23,150 nucleotides of DNA from JAGLOK01 sp023139005 (GTDB lineage: Bacteria; Bacillota; Clostridia; Christensenellales; UMGS416), in NCBI GenBank assembly GCA_030637745.1, contig DAOWFX010000128.1:1-23150 (forward strand), written 5' to 3'. Below, piece by piece: positions 1 through 7,397 of this stretch. Made by a program: the position numbers and the translations under genes. How positions within the stretch are numbered: position 1 is the stretch's first letter; every line of letters begins with the position of its first letter. The notes below the pieces were generated by a model, which saw only the letters and a list, made by a program, of their open reading frames with translations, was not told the origin of the DNA and ran no database searches.

Positions 1-2152
1 AACTGTGACCTACGATGTAGAGCTTGGAAATATTACACAAATTGAAGATGCCATAAAAAAAGCAGGCTATGTACCGATTCGGATAGAAGAGAAAAAAACA
101 GAATTAAATACAGCAGATAAAAAAGAGCAAGAAAGAAAGATATATAGAATAAAGCTTATTGTTGCTGCGATATTTGCTATTCCACTTTTTTATATCGCAA
201 TGGGTCCAATGATTCCATCAATCAGTCTTCCGATACCCAACTTCATGAACCCAATGCAAAGCCCATTCAATTATGGATTGATTCAATTGCTACTAACGCT
301 ACCAGTTGTTGCTGTAGGGTACAAGTTTTACACAGTGGGATATAAGACATTATTCCGCGGTAGTCCAAATATGGACTCTTTGATTGCAATCGGAACTACG
401 GCTGCTATATCTTATAGTGTGTATTCGTTTATACAGGTAGCTAGCGGGAATCATCAATTTGTAGAAGAGATGTACTTTGAGTCCGCAGCAGTGATAATTA
501 CTTTGGTTATGCTGGGCAAATATCTTGAAGCAAAGTCAAAAGGAAAAAGTAGCGAGGCTATCAAGAAACTGATGGGACTTGCACCCAAGACAGCGAGGGT
601 AATGCGTGATGATATAGAGATAGACATTCCCATTGATGAAGTGATAGTAGGGGATATAGTAATTGTTAGACCAGGTGAGAAAATCCCTGTTGATGGAGAG
701 GTCATATATGGCAACACATCAGTTGATGAATCGATGCTTACAGGAGAAAGTATCCCGATAGAAAAAGGGGTATCTGATACGGTCACGGGAGCGTCAATCA
801 ATAAAAATGGAATGATACGATTTAGGGCAATAAAAGTCGGTAAGGATACCGTATTGGCACAGATAATCAAGCTAGTTGAAGAAACACAAGGCACGAAAGC
901 GCCGATAGCAAAAATAGCGGATATTGTATCGGGTTACTTTGTACCTATTGTTATTGGTATTGCATTAATATCTGCAGTGGCTTGGTTTATTTCTGGGCAA
1001 AGTATTGCGTTTGTATTGACGACATTCGTTGCGGTGTTGGTTATTGCATGTCCTTGTGCGCTGGGTCTTGCGACACCAACTGCCATCATGGTGGGAACGG
1101 GGAAAGGCGCAGATAATGGTGTATTATTTAAAAATGGAGAATCACTTGAAATCACTCATAAAGTGGAGGTTGTGGTATTTGATAAGACTGGAACTATTAC
1201 AAAAGGAACACCTGTGGTGACAGATATCATCACTTTCAATGAATTTTTAGAAAATGAATTGCTTAAAGTAGCAGCGTCCGCTGAGAAGGGATCAGAGCAT
1301 CCATTGGGAGAAGCGATTCTTGAAAAAGCAAAGGAACGTGAATTAGAGCTCTATGCAGTATCGGAGTTCATTGCAATACCTGGTCATGGAATCAATGCAA
1401 AGATGGATAAAATGACTATACTCCTCGGTAATGAGAAATTAATGATGGACAATAATATATCAGTAGCTAAAGTGATATCAAGCTCGGATATGCTTGCAGA
1501 TCAAGGTAAGACACCGATGTTCATTGCAGTTGATAGTGTGCTTACAGGCATTATTGCTGTTGCAGATGTTGTCAAAGAGTCAAGCAACAAGGCGATACAA
1601 TCATTGCACAACTATGGAATCAAAACAGCAATGATTACAGGCGATAATGACAGAACTGCGCAGGCTATTGCAAAGCAGGTGGGGATTGATATGGTTCTCT
1701 CTGAAGTATTACCACAGGATAAGGCAAATGAAGTTAAGAAACTACAGAAAAAATATACACGAGTTGCCATGGTGGGCGACGGCATCAATGATGCACCTGC
1801 ACTAGTACAAGCTGATGTGGGTATTGCTATTGGATCAGGTACAGATGTTGCAATAGAGTCTGCAGATGTGGTGCTCATGAGAAGTGATTTGATGGATGTG
1901 CCTTACGCTATTGCACTTTCAAAGGCAGTGATTCGAAATATTAAGCAGAATCTGTTTTGGGCATTTGGATATAATGTATTGGGGATTCCTCTTGCAGCCG
2001 GGTTGTTATACTTGTTTGGAGGGCCACGCTTAAATCCAATGTTTGCAGCTGCTGCGATGTCACTAAGTTCTGTATCGGTAGTCACCAATGCACTAAGGCT
2101 TAATGCATTTAAAATCAAGGAAAAACGTATAAAGGAGAATGAAGATGAGTAA
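1..2152 (+). CDS. copA: Copper-translocating P1B-type ATPase (CopA), 5' partial
   Basis: This integral membrane pump exports Cu(I) by ATP hydrolysis. The reading frame is already open at base 2, and the first residues match the end of a heavy-metal-associated domain (…EDAIKKAGY), so the true start and the CxxC of that domain lie upstream. The GTG at base 5 is not the start. Visible motifs in order are the actuator TGES (about 742-753), the metal-binding CPC in membrane helix 6 (1049-1057), the phosphorylation site DKTGT (from 1181), the SEHPLG nucleotide-binding motif (about 1294) and the hinge GDGINDAP (about 1775-1797). The last helices carry YN (FGYNVLGIP) and MSLSSVSVV, which is the Cu(I) signature. 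At least seven membrane segments are present. The 3' end overlaps the chaperone gene by 8 bases, so the two are translationally coupled. Any CopY/CsoR operator would be outside the window. Confidence 0.96.
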   Translation, partial: TVTYDVELGNITQIEDAIKKAGYVPIRIEEKKTELNTADKKEQERKIYRIKLIVAAIFAIPLFYIAMGPMIPSISLPIPNFMNPMQSPFNYGLIQLLLTLPVVAVGYKFYTVGYKTLFRGSPNMDSLIAIGTTAAISYSVYSFIQVASGNHQFVEEMYFESAAVIITLVMLGKYLEAKSKGKSSEAIKKLMGLAPKTARVMRDDIEIDIPIDEVIVGDIVIVRPGEKIPVDGEVIYGNTSVDESMLTGESIPIEKGVSDTVTGASINKNGMIRFRAIKVGKDTVLAQIIKLVEETQGTKAPIAKIADIVSGYFVPIVIGIALISAVAWFISGQSIAFVLTTFVAVLVIACPCALGLATPTAIMVGTGKGADNGVLFKNGESLEITHKVEVVVFDKTGTITKGTPVVTDIITFNEFLENELLKVAASAEKGSEHPLGEAILEKAKERELELYAVSEFIAIPGHGINAKMDKMTILLGNEKLMMDNNISVAKVISSSDMLADQGKTPMFIAVDSVLTGIIAVADVVKESSNKAIQSLHNYGIKTAMITGDNDRTAQAIAKQVGIDMVLSEVLPQDKANEVKKLQKKYTRVAMVGDGINDAPALVQADVGIAIGSGTDVAIESADVVLMRSDLMDVPYAIALSKAVIRNIKQNLFWAFGYNVLGIPLAAGLLYLFGGPRLNPMFAAAAMSLSSVSVVTNALRLNAFKIKEKRIKENEDE

Positions 2153-2354
2153 GACTTTAAAAGTTGAAGGAATGTCATGTGGACACTGTGTAAATAGGGT
2201 TAAAAATGCTATAGAGGAACTACAAGGAGTATCAAATGTTGAAGTGTCTCTTGAAAAGAAGAATGCAGTAGTTGACTATGATGAGAAGGTACTTAGTTCG
2301 GACGTTATCATAGCAGCGATAGAAGAAGTTGGATATGATGCTACATTAGATTGA
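2145..2354 (+). CDS. copZ: Copper chaperone, CopZ-type heavy-metal-associated domain
   Basis: A 69-residue cytosolic protein made of a single ferredoxin-like HMA domain. The metal site GMSCGHC (the family GMxCxxC) is at residues 9-15, and the C-terminal IEEVGYDA is the usual end of the fold. It should carry Cu(I) to the neighbouring ATPase or to a copper-sensing regulator. I chose the ATG at 2145 because AAAGGAG (2131-2137) sits 7 bases upstream. The in-frame ATG at 2139 almost touches that ribosome binding site and is unlikely. The gene overlaps copA by 8 bases and is followed at once by a strong terminator, so it ends the operon. Confidence 0.95.
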   Translation: MSKTLKVEGMSCGHCVNRVKNAIEELQGVSNVEVSLEKKNAVVDYDEKVLSSDVIIAAIEEVGYDATLD

Positions 2355-2368
2355 AGAGTATCACAATG

Positions 2369-2402
2369 AAAAAGAGTCGCTTCAGAAATAGCGACTCTTT
2401 TT
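2369..2402. terminator. Bidirectional Rho-independent terminator
   Basis: A perfect 13-bp stem pairs 2369-2381 (AAAAAGAGTCGCT) with 2390-2402 (AGCGACTCTTTTT) around an 8-base loop. The A-run on the left arm and T-run on the right arm give a U-tract on either strand. It lies 14 bases after the copZ stop and 10 bases after the chemoreceptor stop on the other strand, so it can end both converging transcripts. Confidence 0.95.
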
Positions 2403-2412
2403 TATATCTAGT

Positions 2413-4329
2413 TTAGAATTCATCATCATCTTCTAGTGGGATGATTCCATCGGGCTCAATGATAAATTTTGTTTCGTTTGTTTCAGTGATTTGTGGCGCT
2501 TTTGAAGGTTTCTCTATTTGGATGTTTTCTTTTGTTTGATGGCTTTTAGTACCTTTGATTAACCGATTTAGTTCATTGACCACATTCTCCAAGGCCTGTG
2601 CTTGATTCTTTAAATCTTCTGCAGATGTAGCACTTTCCTCTGCAGTGGCTGCAGTATTTTGCACCACACCTTCCATTTGACTGATGGCTTGTGTTACTTG
2701 CGCCGTACCTCTGGCTTGCTCATCGCTTGCTGTAGAGATCTCACCAATGAGTTGATTCACACTATTTGATTTATCCATAATCTCGTTCAGTGCAGCATTC
2801 ACTTCTTCGCTGAGTGATACACCGTGTTCGGATAACTGAATGTTTCGATCGATAATATCAGCGGTATCGCGTGCTGCTTGTGCGCTTTTTTGTGCAAGAC
2901 TGCGAACTTCTTCTGCAACGACTGCAAAGCCTAGACCGGCTTCACCTGCACGTGCAGCTTCTACGGCGGCATTCAATGCAAGCATATTCGTTTGGAAGGC
3001 AATCTCATCGATGACTTTGATAATTTTTGAGATATCTCCGCTTGATTTTTTGAGTTCTGCCATAGAAGTTGACATGCTCAACATTTTGTATGACCCTTCT
3101 TTTGCTGCATCTGTGGCTTGCTTGGAAAGATCATTGGCTTGTTTTGTGTTTTCTGCATTTTGTTTGACCATGGAAGATGTTTCGTCCATAATCGCAGATG
3201 TTTCTTGGATGGAGGCAGCTTGTTGTGTGGACCCATCTGACAACTGTTGGCTTGCTCCGGAAAGTTGTATTGATGTGCTTGCAACAAGGGTTGCGGATTG
3301 GGATAATGAGTTTATATTCGTAGTGAGTTGCTTCACTAGATTGCGCGTAATAAACAATGCAAAGAAAGTACCTAGTATGATGCTTGCGATGCCGAACAAA
3401 ATTGCAAAGGTATAGGAAGTACTCATATTTTTGGATATGTTTGATTGCTGTTGGCTAGCCAGGGTACTGGCGGCTGTGGTGATATCTGAGATCAACTCTG
3501 TTAATGTCTGCTTTTCGGAGGTCTGTGATGCCAACAATTCCTTATATGATTCATATGTTGTTGTAAAATCAGCCATTAAGATTTTTGCATCATCTATATA
3601 CCTTCTGTCAATATCATTGTCCAAGCTTTCATATAAAAGATCGCATTGTGTACACAGTTCATTAATATTTTTGTACACATCTGCATCAGATGAGTCATCC
3701 TTTAACCATAGATATCGTAAAAGGGATATCATTGCATTTTTGTTTAAACTCGATGCTTTGGTAGAAATGAATACTTCATCATACTCTGTATCAACTTGTT
3801 CTATTAAGTCACTGATGTTAATCGTTCCTCCATAGCTTTGAAGCTTTACCTTGTCTAAGAAAACCTTAAACTTCCCTTGCTGGTCGACCATTACAGTAGT
3901 TATCTTGGATTCAATCCGGTTGATGCTATCATCCATAGCTAAAGAGTGCTCTTCATTTTGTTCAACATATTGTTTGTATCGAACAAATGATTCATTGTAT
4001 GCATTAAGATCCTCAGAGATTTTATGAATTATATTCTTCTCATTTGGACTTGTAAAGTGTAAAGAGCTCTCTTCTACTAGCGACCTAGTTGAAGTATAGC
4101 TATTAATTATTTCTTCTGCAGAGCTTGGAAGAAGGGTATCATAGTAGTCTAATGTCCATTGGCGCACGTGTTGTGCATTTTCATTGATGGCTGTTGCATA
4201 GTTTTGCTTATCTGTTTTTGTTTGAATGGAGTTTATAGTAATGAGTTCAATAGTTACGACGGAGATGAGTAGTACGAGTATGAGTGCAAAGCTTACGTAA
4301 AGTTTCGTAGATAATTTAATGTTTTTCAT
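2413..4329 (-). CDS. Methyl-accepting chemotaxis protein (HAMP-less)
   Basis: A 638-residue transmembrane chemoreceptor that would signal through CheA/CheW. Membrane helix 1 is at about 11-33, followed by an extracytoplasmic and apparently all-helical sensor of about 270 residues (34-304), then helix 2 at about 305-328. The cytoplasmic coiled coil contains the highly conserved hairpin tip at about 440-490 (IDEIAFQTNMLALNAAVEAA and onward). No HAMP sequence is recognisable: helix 2 runs within about 20 residues into the signalling helix. The long sensor resembles helical bimodular (HBM) sensors in size only. The tail ends PLEDDDEF, which is acidic, with no clear CheR/CheB pentapeptide. I chose the ATG at 4329 because GAGGGG lies just upstream; a TTG at 4341 falls inside that site. 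A sigma-28-like promoter precedes it. Confidence 0.95.
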   Translation of the reverse strand: MKNIKLSTKLYVSFALILVLLISVVTIELITINSIQTKTDKQNYATAINENAQHVRQWTLDYYDTLLPSSAEEIINSYTSTRSLVEESSLHFTSPNEKNIIHKISEDLNAYNESFVRYKQYVEQNEEHSLAMDDSINRIESKITTVMVDQQGKFKVFLDKVKLQSYGGTINISDLIEQVDTEYDEVFISTKASSLNKNAMISLLRYLWLKDDSSDADVYKNINELCTQCDLLYESLDNDIDRRYIDDAKILMADFTTTYESYKELLASQTSEKQTLTELISDITTAASTLASQQQSNISKNMSTSYTFAILFGIASIILGTFFALFITRNLVKQLTTNINSLSQSATLVASTSIQLSGASQQLSDGSTQQAASIQETSAIMDETSSMVKQNAENTKQANDLSKQATDAAKEGSYKMLSMSTSMAELKKSSGDISKIIKVIDEIAFQTNMLALNAAVEAARAGEAGLGFAVVAEEVRSLAQKSAQAARDTADIIDRNIQLSEHGVSLSEEVNAALNEIMDKSNSVNQLIGEISTASDEQARGTAQVTQAISQMEGVVQNTAATAEESATSAEDLKNQAQALENVVNELNRLIKGTKSHQTKENIQIEKPSKAPQITETNETKFIIEPDGIIPLEDDDEF

Positions 4330-4421
4330 TTTACCCCTCAATTTCTTTATAATATTCCCTAATAGTTATTATTTTATGAAGAATTTGGCATATAAAGTGA
4401 TATAGCTATACACCAATATAC

Positions 4422-4448
4422 TTATCGGTATTTTTGTATAGTTACTTA
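4422..4448 (-). promoter_or_regulatory. Sigma-28 (SigD/FliA)-type promoter for the chemoreceptor
   Basis: Read on the minus strand, TAAG (4448-4445), a 15-base spacer and ACCGATAA (4429-4422) closely match the sigma-28 consensus TAAA-N15-GCCGATAA. The -10 box lies 92 bases before the chosen ATG of the chemotaxis gene. This places the receptor in the flagellar/motility regulon, as is usual for chemoreceptors. A 12-bp palindrome (4442-4453) overlaps the -35 box but may be chance. Confidence 0.7.
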
Positions 4449-4470
4449 AGTAAAAAATATGTAATATTTC

Positions 4471-5559
4471 CTATTGTGTTTTATTGGAATATGTTTTTAA
4501 CTTTGATACAAGTGGCTTGGTTGCATAAACGGTACCATCACCAAAAACCCAGTACGCATCCGTTTCTTCAAGTCGTTCAACTAGAGCTTTGCCATCTTCA
4601 AAAGAGAGAATGAACAAAGCAGTAGATAAAAAGTCTGCAAGGGTTGAGTCTTGTGTAATAACCGCTACTGCACGAAAGTTGTTTGCAGGCATGAGTGTTT
4701 CTGGGTCAATGATATGATGAAGGCGCGTATCATCTACTGTGTAGTATCTTTGATAGTCGCCGCTGCTGACAACTGATGTGTCTGAAACATAGACAACATC
4801 GATGAGATTATCTTGTTTTGAATCATCGAAGTAGAATGGATTTTGCAATCCGATACCCCAATTTGATTTTTCATCACTTTTTGGACTTCCAACAGTTTTG
4901 ACATTGCCACCGCTAGTGATTAGAAAGCTATTAAACCCTTCTTCGTTTAATTCATTGGCTACAAGCTCTGTTGCATATCCTTTTGCAATCGCGCCAAGAT
5001 CCAGTCGCATTCCCTTCTTTTCAAGGAACACAGTCATATTCTCCTTATTGATTGTAATATCATATATATTGGTTAACTGACTTGCAGCTTCGAGTTCTGC
5101 TAATGGCGGTAATGTTGCGCTATTAGGGGCTTTATTTCCTGATTCTCTGTAGATATGCCAGATGTTCAACACAGGTCCCATGGCAACATTGACCTTCTGT
5201 GAATAATCGGTATAGTATTTGATGGACAACTCAATTAATTCAATAATTTCATTGGAAACAATGATGGGCTGGATTCCTGCGTTATCATTAATAGCCTTGA
5301 TATTGTTGATACTATCATAATCATTGTAGATATCAAATAGAGCATTCAAATGCAAAAACCGGTCATGGCTGTACTGTGCATATTCGTCGAATTGCTTTTT
5401 ATTCTTGGTATATCCTTTAATCTGAACAACGGTATCAAATGTTCCAAAAAACTCGTAGCTATATTGTTGGTAAAAGCGATTGCTGTCACATCCTGTAGCA
5501 GACAATACAATCAATATAGATAATAATGCATATAGAATCAAATATAATTTTTTTCTCAT
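4471..5559 (-). CDS. apbE: FAD:protein FMN transferase, ApbE family lipoprotein (FmnB-like)
   Basis: A 362-residue lipoprotein that would attach FMN covalently to threonine or serine of extracytoplasmic flavoproteins, using FAD as donor. A signal peptide with a lipobox-like ATGC gives Cys24 as the lipidated residue. Family motifs are FFGTFDTVVQ (37-46), DLGAIAKGYA (187-196), TSGGNV (215-220), HHIIDPETLMP (281-291) and STLADFLSTALF (305-316); the last holds the acidic and Thr residues of the Mg/FAD site. The length is typical. I chose the ATG at 5559 because AAGGAG lies 6 bases upstream; the ATG at 5580 has no site. It is divergent from an EetA/EetB-like pair, which fits a flavin-based electron transfer role. 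No acceptor protein with the D-x-x-(S/T)-G-A-T motif is in the window, so the target is unknown. Confidence 0.93.
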   Translation of the reverse strand: MRKKLYLILYALLSILIVLSATGCDSNRFYQQYSYEFFGTFDTVVQIKGYTKNKKQFDEYAQYSHDRFLHLNALFDIYNDYDSINNIKAINDNAGIQPIIVSNEIIELIELSIKYYTDYSQKVNVAMGPVLNIWHIYRESGNKAPNSATLPPLAELEAASQLTNIYDITINKENMTVFLEKKGMRLDLGAIAKGYATELVANELNEEGFNSFLITSGGNVKTVGSPKSDEKSNWGIGLQNPFYFDDSKQDNLIDVVYVSDTSVVSSGDYQRYYTVDDTRLHHIIDPETLMPANNFRAVAVITQDSTLADFLSTALFILSFEDGKALVERLEETDAYWVFGDGTVYATKPLVSKLKTYSNKTQ

Positions 5560-5591
5560 GTTATGCTCCTTGTAAGACATTATTGATATGT

Positions 5592-5620
5592 ATTATAACA
5601 AAGCGGTAATAGATAGTAAA
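5592..5620 (-). promoter_or_regulatory. Promoter of the apbE gene
   Basis: On the minus strand, TTTACT (5620-5615), a 17-base spacer and TATAAT (5597-5592) form a housekeeping-type promoter. The -10 box lies 32 bases before the ATG. Its -35 box shares base 5615 with the -35 box of the opposing promoter for the eetA-like gene, so the two promoters may compete or be controlled together. Confidence 0.6.
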
Positions 5621-5638
5621 TATCATCCATGATATAAT
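5610..5638 (+). promoter_or_regulatory. Promoter of the eetA-like/eetB-like pair
   Basis: TAGATA (5610-5615), a 17-base spacer and a perfect TATAAT (5633-5638) precede the TTG start by 25 bases, leaving room for the ribosome binding site AAAGGAG (5648-5654). The -35 box is weak (4 of 6 matches). It touches the -35 box of the divergent apbE promoter. Confidence 0.55.
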
Positions 5639-5663
5639 ACATTAAGCAAAGGAGCACAGTAAT

Positions 5664-6035
5664 TTGAAGTTAAAATGGGGAGACTATATAATATTTCTAA
5701 CCATTACAATGATAATTGTTGTCATGTTTGTTTCAGGTATCATGAGGAAGGCAGATGGTGCTACGATTGCGCAGATATCTCAACATGGTGAATTATTATA
5801 TGAAATTAATCTTGATGATTTGACTGAAACTAGAGAGGTCTTATTTCACGATGGAGATGTGCGGATTATTGCACAAAACGGAAGTATTCGTTTTGAAAAA
5901 TCTGATTGCCCTGACTTGGTATGTGTTTATACAGGATGGATAAAAAGACCCGGACAGATTGCGGCGTGCTTGCCCAATCGAATACTCGTTAAGATCATTG
6001 GAGAAAGTGATGAAGTGGATGTGGTACTACAATGA
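5664..6035 (+). CDS. NusG domain II-containing membrane-anchored protein (EetA-like)
   Basis: A 123-residue protein with one N-terminal membrane helix (about 8-26) and an outward NusG domain II-type beta domain. The domain carries the family cysteine pattern: Cys82 and Cys87 in SDCPDLVCV and Cys102 in AACLPNRILVKI. In Listeria and lactobacilli the matching protein EetA belongs to the extracellular electron transfer locus, and its biochemical role is not settled (family knowledge). The start is a TTG: AAAGGAG at 5648-5654 is 9 bases upstream and there is no in-frame ATG close by. The stop overlaps the next gene as ATGA, so the pair is coupled. The divergent ApbE gene fits a flavin/electron transfer context. 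No Ndh2, PplA or DmkA/B gene is in the window, so a full EET pathway is not shown. Confidence 0.85.
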   Translation: MKLKWGDYIIFLTITMIIVVMFVSGIMRKADGATIAQISQHGELLYEINLDDLTETREVLFHDGDVRIIAQNGSIRFEKSDCPDLVCVYTGWIKRPGQIAACLPNRILVKIIGESDEVDVVLQ

Positions 6036-6583
6036 TTACAAAGAGAAAAATCGATGTAAAGATGCTAGTTATTGTAGGATTGATGGCGGCTGTTGCAGCA
6101 ACGCTATCATGGCTTGAAAACTTTGTCCCGATTCAAGCGATCGTGCCAATACCCGGGCTCAAATTTGGACTTGCGAATATTGTTACAATCTTTGCTATAT
6201 TCTACCTAGGAACAAGGTCAACACTAATGATTGTTGTCATTCGATGCTTACTTGGATCCATACTGGGTGGCGGACCTATTGCATTAGCATTTTCGCTTAC
6301 AGGTGCACTTTTTGCAGCGCTGATAATGATAATACTTAAAAGCGGATATAAAAAGCATTTCTCGCTCTATGGAATTAGCCTTGCAGGGGCTACGATGTTT
6401 AATGTTGGACAGGTGATTGTGGCTGCGATTGTTTTGCAAGATACTGCAATATTTACTTATCTTCCTATTCTTATGACAGGTGGAGTTGTAGCAGGACTAC
6501 TCACCGCTGTTATTTCAGTCATATTGTTTAAGAAGCTTAATAATTCTGGAGCCATCAGAAGGCATATTAAAACTTCAAGCTAA
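6032..6583 (+). CDS. Gx transporter family membrane protein (EetB-like)
   Basis: A 183-residue, very hydrophobic protein with about five or six membrane helices, resembling ECF-transporter substrate-binding (S) components. It has the family motifs PIPGLKFGLANIVT (about 40-53) and GSILGGGP followed by FSLTGAL. Databases also call this family heptaprenyl diphosphate synthase component I, but nothing here suggests a prenyl synthase. In Gram-positive EET loci it is EetB and pairs with EetA; the substrate is not known. It starts with the ATG inside the ATGA overlap with the upstream gene. Its 3' end overlaps the converging nadC gene by 17 bases, and no terminator separates them. Confidence 0.87.
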   Translation: MITKRKIDVKMLVIVGLMAAVAATLSWLENFVPIQAIVPIPGLKFGLANIVTIFAIFYLGTRSTLMIVVIRCLLGSILGGGPIALAFSLTGALFAALIMIILKSGYKKHFSLYGISLAGATMFNVGQVIVAAIVLQDTAIFTYLPILMTGGVVAGLLTAVISVILFKKLNNSGAIRRHIKTSS

Positions 6584-7397
6584 TATCCAATGCTTTTACA
6601 GAATGGGTGAGTGCGCCTAAAGATATAAAATCAACACCAGTTTGTGCAACTTCTAAAAGCGACTTTCTGTCCATATTGCCGGACGCTTCAACCAATGCAC
6701 GACCTGCAATAAAATCTACTGCTTCCTTCATTTGAGCTGTATTCATATTGTCTAGCATAATAATATCTGCGCCCACTTCGAGTGCTTCTTTTACTTCGTG
6801 TGAGTTCTGGACTTCCACTTCAATTTTGAGTGTGTGGGGAATCATCATGCGTGCGCTATTGACTGCTTCTGTAATACTACCTGCGGCTGTAATATGATTG
6901 TCCTTAATTAAAACGCCATCGGAAAGGTTATACCGATGATTGTACCCACCACCTACTCGTACTGCGTATTTGTCTAAGACTCTCAAGCCCGGTATTGTTT
7001 TTCTTGTATCGATTATCTTTGTTTTATATCCTTGAATTTGATCAGATAGGATTCTTGTGTATGTTGCGATGCCACACATTCTCTGTAATAAATTAAGGGC
7101 CACACGTTCAGCGGATAATATAGCATGTGCATTGCCTTTGACCTTTGCGAAAACTGTGCCATTTTCAAGCACCGAACCATCTCGATATGCGCTAATGAAA
7201 GTGATGGATTCATCCAGTGCCCAAAATACTGCTTTGATAACTTCCAATCCACAGAGAATCCCGTTTTCCTTTGCTAAAAAGTTTCCTGTAATTTCTACAT
7301 CTTTTTTTACAGTACTCAAAGTAGTGATGTCACCTGTACCAATGTCTTCTTGCAATGCTCTTTTTACGATATCTTCAATCATATTCTTGTTTAACAT
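6567..7397 (-). CDS. nadC: Nicotinate-nucleotide pyrophosphorylase (quinolinate phosphoribosyltransferase)
   Basis: This 276-residue cytosolic enzyme converts quinolinate and PRPP to nicotinate mononucleotide, CO2 and pyrophosphate, the third step of de novo NAD synthesis. Family signatures are EDIGTGDITT near the N terminus, the quinolinate/PRPP-binding stretch DTRKTIPGLR with KYAVRVGGGYNHR, then LSDGVLIKDNHI, EVEVQN and the C-terminal EASGNMD and ISLGALTHS. Length is normal. The start ATG has GGGAGG 10 bases upstream and overlaps the nadB stop by 7 bases, so it is the last gene of nadA-nadB-nadC. Its own 3' end overlaps the eetB-like gene on the other strand. Confidence 0.97.
   Translation of the reverse strand: MLNKNMIEDIVKRALQEDIGTGDITTLSTVKKDVEITGNFLAKENGILCGLEVIKAVFWALDESITFISAYRDGSVLENGTVFAKVKGNAHAILSAERVALNLLQRMCGIATYTRILSDQIQGYKTKIIDTRKTIPGLRVLDKYAVRVGGGYNHRYNLSDGVLIKDNHITAAGSITEAVNSARMMIPHTLKIEVEVQNSHEVKEALEVGADIIMLDNMNTAQMKEAVDFIAGRALVEASGNMDRKSLLEVAQTGVDFISLGALTHSVKALDISLKF

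Noticed and set aside
5..2152. GTG at base 5 as the real start of the copper ATPase
   Set aside because: The frame is open to the window edge and the first residues are the end of a heavy-metal-associated domain, so the gene begins upstream.
2840..3415. Plus-strand 191-codon open frame inside the chemoreceptor gene
   Set aside because: It is the antisense of a strongly conserved signalling domain, has no ribosome binding site or recognisable protein motif, and is a shadow of the repetitive Ala/Ser/Glu coding.
4442..4453. TTACTTAAGTAA, a perfect 12-bp palindrome overlapping the chemoreceptor -35 box
   Set aside because: Palindromes of this length are expected several times by chance in a window this AT-rich, so it is not called an operator.
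6032..6583. Heptaprenyl diphosphate synthase component I as the function
   Set aside because: That is a legacy family name; the protein is polytopic with ECF-like motifs and is paired with an EetA-like gene rather than a prenyl synthase subunit.
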